Made by a program: the position numbers and the translations under genes
Shown here: piece by piece, positions 8,482 to 15,827 of the stretch
How the letters are laid out: every line of letters begins with the position of its first letter
Numbering within the stretch: position 1 is the first letter of the stretch
Notes under the pieces: model-generated
What the model saw: only the letters and a program-made list of their open reading frames with translations
Told to the model about the DNA's origin: nothing
Databases searched by the model: none
Assembly (NCBI RefSeq): GCF_900411375.1
Contig: NZ_LS423006.1
Span: forward strand, 1-64,000
From: Lentilactobacillus raoultii
GTDB taxonomy: Bacteria > Bacillota > Bacilli > Lactobacillales > Lactobacillaceae
DNA: 64,000 nt
Direction of reading: 5' to 3'

Positions 8482-9519
8482 ATGAATGAGCATTTAAAAA
8501 TCAGTTCGTCACCTTGTCAACCAACCACCACTCGAGTTCAGTGGATCGACATCGCTAAAGCCTACGGGATGATTGCGATTGTCTTAGGACATATCTTAAT
8601 TAATGGGCCGCTGGCACGATTTCTATATTGGTGGCACATTCCAATCTTCTTTATGATTACCGGCATTTTTTTAAAACCGTTGACTAACCCGAACGATTGG
8701 AAACGTTTCTTTATGAAGAGGATTAGAAATGAATTACTCTTGTATGTCGCAATGGGTGGATTGCTGATTTACCTTTATACGGTGATTCATCATAAAAGCC
8801 AACGTTTTTTGTTAAATCATTGGTTTGACCTGGTCCTAGGAGGTCGAACATTAAACTTTTACACCAGTACTTTTTGGTTCATCAATGTTTACATACTGAC
8901 AATCATTGTTGTGACTGTCATGATTTCGATGACTAAAAATTGGTCGATTCATCTTTTACTGACAATCAGCGGTCTGATGATTGAAACCAGTTTTAAGCAG
9001 ATCACTTGGATGCATCTCAATGGATTTGCGATGATGCCATGGAACATGGATACCGTGATGGTGACAGCCTTTTATGCTTATGCCGGTTACGCTTTGTTTC
9101 ACCATAATCGGATATGGCTTGAAAGATTTAAAATGATTCTACTGATTTGGTTGGCAGCAATTGGGTTAATCTTTGTGCATCAAATTAGTGGTTTTAGTTT
9201 TCGACTATCATTAAAATCCCATTTAATGCAAAGTTCGCTTCCAATGGGTATTGCCATCATTGTGATTCCAATTATTTTTTCATTGGCAGTGATGGCCGGT
9301 GCTTGTGTGACAGCTAAAAGTTCGGTTAAATTTGGCTTGCCTTTAATTGGCCGTCATACATTAGCCATTATGTATGGCCATAAACTTTTTTTGGACTTGT
9401 GCTTGATAAATGGAATCAAGAGCGTCTTCGTTCGCTTAACGATTGGGGTCATGGTACCAGTGGTCCTTGGGATTGTGATTCAAAAGATTAAAGCGACTTT
9501 TATTAAGCCGACTCATTAA
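8482..9519 (+). CDS. membrane acyltransferase, acyltransferase_3 family
   Basis: 345 residues from the ATG at 8482; a TTG at 8470 would add four residues but sits only 2 bases after AAAAGGA. The N-terminal block RVQWIDIAKAYGMIAIVLGH with the catalytic His, followed by WWHIPIFFMITGIF, is the signature of acyltransferase_3 proteins. About ten hydrophobic helices follow. Relatives O-acetylate extracellular polysaccharides, teichoic acids or peptidoglycan; the substrate is not evident here. It may serve the secreted surface proteins downstream, but there is no direct link. Confidence 0.8.
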   Translation: MNEHLKISSSPCQPTTTRVQWIDIAKAYGMIAIVLGHILINGPLARFLYWWHIPIFFMITGIFLKPLTNPNDWKRFFMKRIRNELLLYVAMGGLLIYLYTVIHHKSQRFLLNHWFDLVLGGRTLNFYTSTFWFINVYILTIIVVTVMISMTKNWSIHLLLTISGLMIETSFKQITWMHLNGFAMMPWNMDTVMVTAFYAYAGYALFHHNRIWLERFKMILLIWLAAIGLIFVHQISGFSFRLSLKSHLMQSSLPMGIAIIVIPIIFSLAVMAGACVTAKSSVKFGLPLIGRHTLAIMYGHKLFLDLCLINGIKSVFVRLTIGVMVPVVLGIVIQKIKATFIKPTH

Positions 9520-9649
9520 GTGATGATTACTTTAAGCTTGGATTAAGCTTCTCACAGTATTATTTAAATCGTTAAGTGAGATTTATATCAGCTTACTTAG
9601 CAGATTTGATACCTATTTTGGGGATACGAAAGGAATGTGAGTAAGTAAT

Positions 9650-10078
9650 ATGAGAAAATTAATTTCAGTTTCAACGGCGTTATTAGGAGCATTAGCAATC
9701 GGTGGCACTTCTTTGACGGCAAGCGCAGAGACGGTTACCCCGGCGCAACGACATGGGCAAACTTTTAAATCGACCCAGCAACGTAGCCAAAATAAGTCAG
9801 CTCAGTCATCTTCTTTGCAAGATTCTGATCTGCAGTCAACAACACTAAGTGCCTGCACCGTCAAAAGTAACTTTGCCAGTGGTACGGCAACACCTGGCTC
9901 GATCATTACAATTAAAACAGCCAGTGGACACGTTGCTGGGACAGCGTATGCCAGTTCAGTTTTAGGCGTTTGGTGGACAAATTTGGATACTAAATACGCC
10001 AGTGGCACTCAGTTTACTGTCACCGTCAGCAAGTCCGGCTATAATTCATTGACCCGGACCATCGAAATCAATTCATAA
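9650..10078 (+). CDS. small secreted protein with Ig-like domain
   Basis: 142 residues. Signal peptide at 1-27 (MRKLISV, hydrophobic core, cleavage after TASA). Residues about 28-65 are rich in Gln and Ser and probably disordered. The C-terminal 75 residues (SGTATPGSIITIKTASG ... FTVTVSKSGYNSLTRTIEI) resemble bacterial Ig-like domains (Big_6-like). No LPxTG motif or membrane anchor, so it is released or loosely wall-bound. Own terminator downstream. Function unknown. Confidence 0.7.
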   Translation: MRKLISVSTALLGALAIGGTSLTASAETVTPAQRHGQTFKSTQQRSQNKSAQSSSLQDSDLQSTTLSACTVKSNFASGTATPGSIITIKTASGHVAGTAYASSVLGVWWTNLDTKYASGTQFTVTVSKSGYNSLTRTIEINS

Positions 10079-10094
10079 TTTAATTTGATTCTTT

Positions 10095-10129
10095 AAAGGG
10101 ACGTTTGCAAATTGCAGACGTCCTTTTTT
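10095..10129 (+). terminator. terminator after the small secreted protein gene
   Basis: AAAGGGACGTTTGCAA...TTGCAGACGTCCTTTTTT forms a strong stem with a T-run, 16 bases after the stop codon. Confidence 0.85.
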
Positions 10130-10356
10130 GACGTTATTTGAACGTTATGTAAAAAAGTAATCACTTATTGTAATAAAATGATAACTAATAATTAAATAAT
10201 ATAAAATTTGGTTACATAAAAATAAATAAAAAGCTAACTAATATGCTAATAATATGATATAGTATTTAATGTACTGAAAATAATTTTCTCGATTTCAGAT
10301 TTTTATCGAAAGGTGACAATCATGTTTATCGAGAAATAACTATATGGAGGGATTTG

Positions 10357-13101
10357 ATGCATAAAAGTTTCAATAAATACTTAGGTGTGTTTGCCGGAGT
10401 GGCAACCGCCGGTTTGATGGTTTTGACAATTCCAGCCCAAGTTCATGGGGATGCAACTGGAACTGAGGTCACGATTAAGAAGGACAGTTACCAGAAATAT
10501 TTTGCGACAAAAGGGTTAGCGAAATATGATTCAACAAATGGTACGTTGACTTTTCCCGAATCGGTTTATACAGGGGATCCAGCCAGTGGCACAATTTATA
10601 TTGATGGTCACCCTTATTCGACAGTAAAGCATTCAGATGGTTCTTATTATGTTGATCTGAACGGGTATTGGGGCCGTGTGAATCCAGCAAATTCCAAACT
10701 CAAATTTAATTGGATTAATGCCGTTGGTCAGTCTTACATGAGAGATAACATTGACTTGCGAAAAGACTTTTCATTGCAAATGAAACTTAAAGTGACTCCA
10801 AGTGATGTAAACAGCCCATATGGTCAATTGGGGGATGGTCTGTCACTTTCATTTAGATTAAATGATCCAAGAGTGATGGGAATTGGTGGTGCCGGATTAG
10901 GTATTGGCGATTTAAAGGGTGTCTTTGGATTAGTTATCGATAATTCTCGTGTGGGTGCGCCAGTTACAAAAACTGGGAAAGTACCAACTATCCAACTGTT
11001 TAAATCCAACGGAACCAATCATGATTTGGATGGTCATATTTATAATGATACAGAAAACATTAAATTTCTGGGGGCTCCGAAGTCTTTAAGCACTAATGAA
11101 TACGTTGGTAAGAACTTGTCAGTAAAAATTGACTGGAAAGCAGACAGTAAAACTCTGAGTTACGAGATTAAAGATGAAGCAGGGCAAAAAATGGTCAGTG
11201 ATGAGGAAAATTATGCGGACTATCTAAAACAACAGGGTGGCCAATTTGCCAGTTTTGCCATTGCGGGTTCGAATGGTGGAACACAAGCTACTGATCAGAT
11301 TCAAATTCAAAAAATGAACTATAATGCAGTCAACGTGATCGGAACCAACTACGTTTTGGATAAGTCTGATGGTTCCACTACTTATCTCAAGCCAGCAAAT
11401 ATTCAACGTGGTGACTCAACGGAAAAGGCGATCATTTCAGCTTACCAAAAGTCTGGAATTGATAGTCAAACTTACCGACTAGTCCGGATTGAAGCACCTG
11501 CCGGGGTTCAATTAGATAAGAAAATGCAAGCATTGCCATTTGCCGACAGTCAACCTGTCAAGCTACCGTTTAAAGACACTGGGCAAGAATTTACACTACA
11601 TTATCAAAAGGTCACTCCTGAAGACTTTCAAAAGCCAATCGGAATTAAGGTTAAACGCGTAGATGAAGCCGGTAAGTCAATTGGTAAGGATCTTGACCTT
11701 AGCGGCAAATTTGGTGACACAACTAATAAACTAATTGCGAAGATTGATGGTTATGAAGCTGATAAGCCATCCCAAAGCTTCCGATATGGAACACTTGGCC
11801 CAGATGGCAAGCAAGTTTCAGAAATTACCATTAAATATCATCATACTGCACAGCAAACATCTAAACCAAATACCCAACCGTCTTCTGGTAAAAAGACAGC
11901 AACTACTCCAGCTCCGGCAACCAGCCTGACAGCACCAATCGCTGATTCAGCCTCATCGAAGACGACTGGTTCAGGTGCTAAGTCTGATTCTGCGGCTACC
12001 TTGACAGGTTCATCAAGTGCTAAAGTTTCATCCAACGATCGAGACAAAACAGCTGATTCAACCACTCCAGCAACTAAATCAGGTAAATCTCAATCGACTG
12101 GAACAGCTAGTTCAGCTGATAAAAAAGCTGATCCGACTCAATCAAAAGTAAAGGGTCTTAAACAACAAGAATCGCCACAAGCAAAATCTTTAAGTAAGGG
12201 CGATAAAGATAAGTTAGCGGGCCAAAAGAAATCCGATGCTGACAGGACTGACAAAGGAAAGCTGGCTGATAAGCAATCACCTGCTAAGCTAACGGCAAAC
12301 GGCGATCAGACAGACCATTCGAAAAAAGATGCTAAAAAATCAGAACCGAAATCTGAAAAGCCGACCGCAGCGACTCCAGCTAAACAACAGGTTAAAAAGC
12401 CGACAGCCGTTAAACCTATTACTAAGTCAGCTTCGACGGTTAAGAGCGGCCAAGTAACCCATCCAAGCACTGGGGTTAGTCTTCCGGCTAAACCTGCTAA
12501 AACGTCTATCAAAACTACGGCACCAACCCAAAAGACCACTTCTTCAACCAATTCCAGCTCAAGTAGTTCAGTTAAAACACCTGCAGTTGATTCAGGAAGC
12601 GTTCAATCAACTCGGGATGGCTTGCCAGAAGGAACCGTTCGTGAAAACACCGAAGTTTATGCGGTGAAGGGAATCTCTTTATATCGCCATGCTGATTTTA
12701 AGAAATCGCAACGGATTGCTCACTACACTAAAAAGTCACGTCGTAATTGGCCAAAGTTCCTTGTAACAGGTTACGCTCGGTCCGCTTCAGGTGAGCTTCG
12801 TTATCAAGTCAAAGACATTAACCGACACCATAAAACTTATGGTAAAAGGGGTTATATTACGGCAGATCGGAAATTTGTTCGACCAGTCTTCTATGACAAG
12901 AAACATGCTAAGGTAAAAGTAGTTCGACTTACCGGCATCACTGCTTATCATAACCGAGAGTTAACTAGTAAAGCAGCCCATTACCGTTATGGTAAAGTAC
13001 TTCACGTTAAGCGACTTGTTCGCGAACATGGCAAGACCTGCTTTGTTTTAACCAACGGTGAGTACATTTTAGCTGATCGAAAATTAGTTGATCTTAAATA
13101 A
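10357..13101 (+). CDS. secreted adhesin-like protein: L-type lectin, MucBP-like, DUF5776
   Basis: 914 residues from the ATG at 10357, which lies 6 bases after GGAGG; the TTG just before is too close. Signal peptide at about 1-30. Residues about 110-320 match an L-type (legume-like) lectin fold: GDGLSLSFRL, GIGDLKGVFGLVIDN, FASFAIAGSNGG. About 410-495 is a MucBP-like module. About 497-745 is a Ser/Thr/Lys/Ala-rich low-complexity stalk. About 752-914 holds two DUF5776 repeats (NTEVYAVKGISLYRH, YITADRKFV). No LPxTG signal; DUF5776 repeats probably hold the protein in the wall. A role in carbohydrate or mucus adhesion is inferred from the domains. Confidence 0.85.
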   Translation: MHKSFNKYLGVFAGVATAGLMVLTIPAQVHGDATGTEVTIKKDSYQKYFATKGLAKYDSTNGTLTFPESVYTGDPASGTIYIDGHPYSTVKHSDGSYYVDLNGYWGRVNPANSKLKFNWINAVGQSYMRDNIDLRKDFSLQMKLKVTPSDVNSPYGQLGDGLSLSFRLNDPRVMGIGGAGLGIGDLKGVFGLVIDNSRVGAPVTKTGKVPTIQLFKSNGTNHDLDGHIYNDTENIKFLGAPKSLSTNEYVGKNLSVKIDWKADSKTLSYEIKDEAGQKMVSDEENYADYLKQQGGQFASFAIAGSNGGTQATDQIQIQKMNYNAVNVIGTNYVLDKSDGSTTYLKPANIQRGDSTEKAIISAYQKSGIDSQTYRLVRIEAPAGVQLDKKMQALPFADSQPVKLPFKDTGQEFTLHYQKVTPEDFQKPIGIKVKRVDEAGKSIGKDLDLSGKFGDTTNKLIAKIDGYEADKPSQSFRYGTLGPDGKQVSEITIKYHHTAQQTSKPNTQPSSGKKTATTPAPATSLTAPIADSASSKTTGSGAKSDSAATLTGSSSAKVSSNDRDKTADSTTPATKSGKSQSTGTASSADKKADPTQSKVKGLKQQESPQAKSLSKGDKDKLAGQKKSDADRTDKGKLADKQSPAKLTANGDQTDHSKKDAKKSEPKSEKPTAATPAKQQVKKPTAVKPITKSASTVKSGQVTHPSTGVSLPAKPAKTSIKTTAPTQKTTSSTNSSSSSSVKTPAVDSGSVQSTRDGLPEGTVRENTEVYAVKGISLYRHADFKKSQRIAHYTKKSRRNWPKFLVTGYARSASGELRYQVKDINRHHKTYGKRGYITADRKFVRPVFYDKKHAKVKVVRLTGITAYHNRELTSKAAHYRYGKVLHVKRLVREHGKTCFVLTNGEYILADRKLVDLK

Positions 13102-13146
13102 GCTAATTTGATTTTTCGTCAAACGAGAAGTTAATTTAACAAAAAT

Positions 13147-13209
13147 AAAGCAACTATTAACCAAGATGTTCACAACGAGTGGAAGTCTTGATTAATGGCT
13201 GCTTTTTTG
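13147..13209 (+). terminator. long terminator after the adhesin gene
   Basis: AAAGCAACTATTAACCAAGA pairs with TCTTGATTAATGGCTGCTTTTTT around a loop of about 20 bases. It lies between convergent genes and could also serve the hxlR gene. Confidence 0.7.
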
Positions 13210-13228
13210 TATTGCCAGCGTTTTTGGG

Positions 13229-13636
13229 TTAGTCTTTAAGGTCCTTGGAAACATCCAATTTAAATGAAGCCGGAATTTGATAAGCATTAATTCGCTTCTT
13301 ACCCCATTCGTACATACTATCAATAATTGGCAAGAGGGAACGGCCGACTGATGTCATTTTATATACCACAAAAGTTTGATTATTTTGCCGATAAGTGCGG
13401 CGTTCAATTAATTGATCGTTAATTAACTCGTGCAGCTGATTTGATAAAACCTTTTTAGTCACCTTGTCAATTACCCGGTAGAGTTCATTGAAATGCATCT
13501 CACTAACATGCCCGAGTTCCCAAAGAATGACCAATTTATATTTACCGCTAAACATTGACAGTGTAAATTCCTTTTCACAATTGTAATCACCATTGGCTAA
13601 TTTTTCCAAAACACCTTTGCGAACAACGTCTGTCAT
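13229..13636 (-). CDS. hxlR: HxlR-type formaldehyde-responsive regulator
   Basis: 135 residues, winged-helix HxlR/DUF24 family. The N-terminal segment NCEKEFTLSMFSGKYKLVILWEL aligns with Bacillus subtilis HxlR, and C20 corresponds to the formaldehyde-sensing Cys11 there. RVIDKVTKKVLSNQLHEL is the recognition region. Divergent from hxlA across 108 bases, which contain a dyad operator. In B. subtilis the protein activates hxlAB after formaldehyde cross-links this Cys to a Lys; the same is expected here. Confidence 0.85.
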   Translation of the reverse strand: MTDVVRKGVLEKLANGDYNCEKEFTLSMFSGKYKLVILWELGHVSEMHFNELYRVIDKVTKKVLSNQLHELINDQLIERRTYRQNNQTFVVYKMTSVGRSLLPIIDSMYEWGKKRINAYQIPASFKLDVSKDLKD

Positions 13637-13679
13637 TATGAACTTCCTTTCGTCAAGCAGGTTACTTTAAAGTGCCCTA

Positions 13680-13726
13680 TTGTCAGAATTAACAACAGGT
13701 ATCATAATTATACCCGTCACTGACAA
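13680..13726. promoter_or_regulatory. hxlA promoter with nested inverted repeats, candidate HxlR operator
   Basis: TTGTCA at 13680-13685 and CATAAT at 13703-13708 (17-base spacer) make a promoter towards hxlA. GGTAT at 13698-13702 and ATACC at 13710-13714 form an inner dyad over the -10. TTGTCAG at 13680-13686 and CTGACAA at 13720-13726 form a perfect outer dyad. HxlR assignment follows from position between hxlR and hxlA. Confidence 0.6.
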
Positions 13727-13744
13727 AGAAAGGAAGATTTTGCA

Positions 13745-14374
13745 ATGAAATTACAACTAGCAATTGATTTAGAGGATATCGATGGCGCCATTAACTTGAT
13801 TAACCAAACAAAAGATAGCGTTGATATCTTTGAATATGGCACGCCGTTAGTCATTAATTTTGGCTTGGAAGGTCTTCAAAAGATTCGTCAGGCATTTCCG
13901 GACATTACGCTATTAGCTGATCTTAAAATTATGGACGTTGCCGAATATGAAGTGAACCAGGCCTATAAGTATGGTGCTGATATTACGACAATTTTGGCAG
14001 TGGCCGAAGATCAATCAATTGAGGATGCTGTTAAGGCTGCCCGGGCTGCTGGTAAACAACTATTAGTAGACATGATCGGAGTTCATGACGTTGCTAAGCG
14101 GGCTGCCGAAATTGACGCGATGGGTCCGGATTATATCGGGACGCATACGGGGTATGATTTGCAAGCGCTTGGTGAGACGCCTTTTGAAACATTTAATACG
14201 ATTAAACAGGCAGTTACTAAAGCTAAAACGGCAGTGGCTGGTGGGATCAAAGTTTCGACGGCTAAGCAAATTATCGATGCTGGGCCAGACTTATTGATCG
14301 TTGGTGGCGGCATTTCAACGGTCGACAATCCAAGCGAAGCCGCCCGCCAAATTAAAGCAATGATGCCGAAATAA
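13745..14374 (+). CDS. hxlA: 3-hexulose-6-phosphate synthase
   Basis: 209 residues, a TIM barrel of the OMP decarboxylase suprafamily. Motifs: LAIDL at the start, LLADLKIMDVAEYE with the conserved Asp-x-Lys-x-x-Asp, and GTHTGYDLQ, VAGGIKVSTA and IVGGGIS for phosphate binding. Condenses formaldehyde with ribulose 5-phosphate to hexulose 6-phosphate. GAAAGGAAG precedes the ATG. Forms an operon with the isomerase gene 36 bases downstream; together with HxlR this is a complete formaldehyde fixation module. Confidence 0.93.
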   Translation: MKLQLAIDLEDIDGAINLINQTKDSVDIFEYGTPLVINFGLEGLQKIRQAFPDITLLADLKIMDVAEYEVNQAYKYGADITTILAVAEDQSIEDAVKAARAAGKQLLVDMIGVHDVAKRAAEIDAMGPDYIGTHTGYDLQALGETPFETFNTIKQAVTKAKTAVAGGIKVSTAKQIIDAGPDLLIVGGGISTVDNPSEAARQIKAMMPK

Positions 14375-14410
14375 GCTAAAACAGTTAATGCTTAAAAAGA
14401 GGTCATAATA

Positions 14411-14947
14411 ATGGAACCAATCAAGCAAGTCACTTCAGAGTTAACGGGTTTGACAAATCACCTAACCATTGATGCGCACTTAATTTCTGAATTAACGACG
14501 ACTAAGCACGTATTTGTGTATGGTGCCGGTCGATCCGGCTTGGCTCTTCAAATGTTTGCGATGCGATTAGCGCAAATGGACAAGCCAGCAATTGTGGTCG
14601 GCCAAATTACGGCGCCGCCAATCCATGAAGAGGACTTATTACTGGTAGCGTCCGGATCGGGTCAAACGATGCAAACTAAACACTTCGTTGAAACGGCTAA
14701 AGCAGTTGGGGCTAAGACCATTTTACTGAGCACTAAAGCTGATAGCCCAATTGCTGACTTGACCGATCAAACCATTGTCTTGGGCGGTAAGGCTAAATAT
14801 GCTGACCAAAAATCGAGTCAACAGCCATTAGGGGCCGCATTTGAACAATTGGTGTTTCTATATTTAGAAGCGGTTGTCTTGGACTTAATGTCGGCTTGGC
14901 ATCTCGACGAAACAGATCTAGCGAAACATCATGCTAATTTAGAATAG
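14411..14947 (+). CDS. hxlB: 6-phospho-3-hexuloisomerase
   Basis: 178 residues, single SIS domain. HVFVYGAGRSGLALQMFAMRL and LLVASGSGQT are the sugar-phosphate binding loops; PLGAAFEQLVFLYLEAVV is the typical C-terminal helix. Converts hexulose 6-phosphate to fructose 6-phosphate, completing entry of formaldehyde carbon into sugar phosphates. AGAGGT lies before the ATG. Followed by a strong terminator. Confidence 0.93.
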   Translation: MEPIKQVTSELTGLTNHLTIDAHLISELTTTKHVFVYGAGRSGLALQMFAMRLAQMDKPAIVVGQITAPPIHEEDLLLVASGSGQTMQTKHFVETAKAVGAKTILLSTKADSPIADLTDQTIVLGGKAKYADQKSSQQPLGAAFEQLVFLYLEAVVLDLMSAWHLDETDLAKHHANLE

Positions 14948-14950
14948 GTT

Positions 14951-15004
14951 AAAGGACGCCTGGGCTATCAACTAATTTAACGTTGATGACTCAGACGTCC
15001 TTTT
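14951..15004 (+). terminator. terminator of hxlAB
   Basis: AAAGGACGCCTGGG...CTCAGACGTCCTTTT with inner ATCAAC/GTTGAT pairing, directly after hxlB. Confidence 0.85.
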
Positions 15005-15083
15005 AAAATTTGGCAGAGAAGGTTAGCTTTGAGGATGTGCTCTAATCTCCTCAACTAGTATCGCTTTGACTATTTTGATGAAA

Positions 15084-15239
15084 TTAGTCATTTGATTTTC
15101 GACCATATAACTTATGCTGTAATTTATCGCCAAAAACATTGACTTTTTTGGTTGCAAAAATCGTACCTCCCAGTAACAAACCGCTAACAATTAAGGTACT
15201 GGCAATCATGAATTTAAAAATCGATTTTAAAACTTGCAT
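15084..15239 (-). CDS. small single-pass membrane protein, 51 residues
   Basis: A 51-codon frame starting ATG at 15239 and ending TAA at 15084. It begins MQVLKSIFKFMIASTL, has one hydrophobic helix with GLLLGG (about 7-29) and a basic C-terminal tail (KKVNVFGDKLQHKLYGRKSND). AGGTGA lies 6 bases upstream of the ATG. It sits 63 bases downstream of the GlsB-like gene and could share its transcript. No family recognised. Composition and ribosome binding site support a real gene. Confidence 0.6.
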   Translation of the reverse strand: MQVLKSIFKFMIASTLIVSGLLLGGTIFATKKVNVFGDKLQHKLYGRKSND

Positions 15240-15302
15240 GAATTGTCACCTACTTTCGATTGACTTTTTAGATGATCTTTACGGGGGTCATTTATTAATA
15301 GC

Positions 15303-15545
15303 TCAGGTTCGTTTGACCACCAATGAAACCACCAAGACTAAAATAATTGCCCCAATAATTGATGGAATCAGTGCCATGCCGGCAAGACTGGGACCCCAAG
15401 AACCTAATAGGGCCTGGCCAATCGCTGAACCGACTAACCCGGCAACGATATTGGCGATCCAACCCATTGACCCGCCATTATTGGTGACAGCTCCCGCAAT
15501 TGCACCAATTACTGCACCGACAATAATTGCCCAAATAATTCCCAT
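15303..15545 (-). CDS. GlsB/YeaQ/YmgE family stress membrane protein
   Basis: 80 residues with three glycine-rich hydrophobic helices: MGIIWAIIVGAVIGAIAGAV, WIANIVAGLVGSAIGQALLG and the IIGAIILVLVVSLVVKRT tail. This is the transglycosylase-associated (Tag) family, often linked to general or alkaline stress. TTAGGAGGAAATCATC before the ATG is an excellent ribosome binding site. The longer open frame on the opposite strand is a shadow. Confidence 0.85.
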   Translation of the reverse strand: MGIIWAIIVGAVIGAIAGAVTNNGGSMGWIANIVAGLVGSAIGQALLGSWGPSLAGMALIPSIIGAIILVLVVSLVVKRT

Positions 15546-15770
15546 GATGATTTCCTCCTAACTTGACAATAAAGCGTTCCTTCACTTTATGAATAAATAC
15601 TTTATTAGCGTCGTAGCAAAACCAGAACTTGTAAAAGCAACATGTGCTACTTAAATATATAAATTGACAATCATTGTTTTTAGAAAAGCCAATATTATAT
15701 AATAATTAAAGATTATCACGTTGCCAATAACCCTGTCAAAAATGACGATTATTGTTTGAAAAAATTAACT

Positions 15771-15818
15771 AAAAAAGCCCCTCTGTCTACCTGATAACTA
15801 ACACAGGTAGGAGGGGGC
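15771..15818 (-). terminator. terminator of the pyruvate oxidase gene
   Basis: Reading the minus strand, GCCCCCTCCTACCTGTG...CAGGTAGACAGAGGGGCTTTTTT follows the stop codon with a strong GC stem and T-run. Confidence 0.85.
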
Positions 15819-15827
15819 GGCGTTAAT

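Noticed and set aside
11841-12551. Several minus-strand frames inside the adhesin gene
   Set aside because: They are antisense readings of the Ser/Thr/Lys-rich low-complexity stalk, with Val/Gly/Ala-rich artefact composition.
14063-14328. Overlapping frames on both strands inside hxlA
   Set aside because: The hxlA frame matches a known enzyme along its full length; the others are shadows.
15139-15561. 140-codon open frame on the plus strand across the GlsB-like gene
   Set aside because: The opposite strand encodes a recognisable GlsB/YeaQ protein and a 51-residue peptide, each with a good ribosome binding site; this frame is their shadow.
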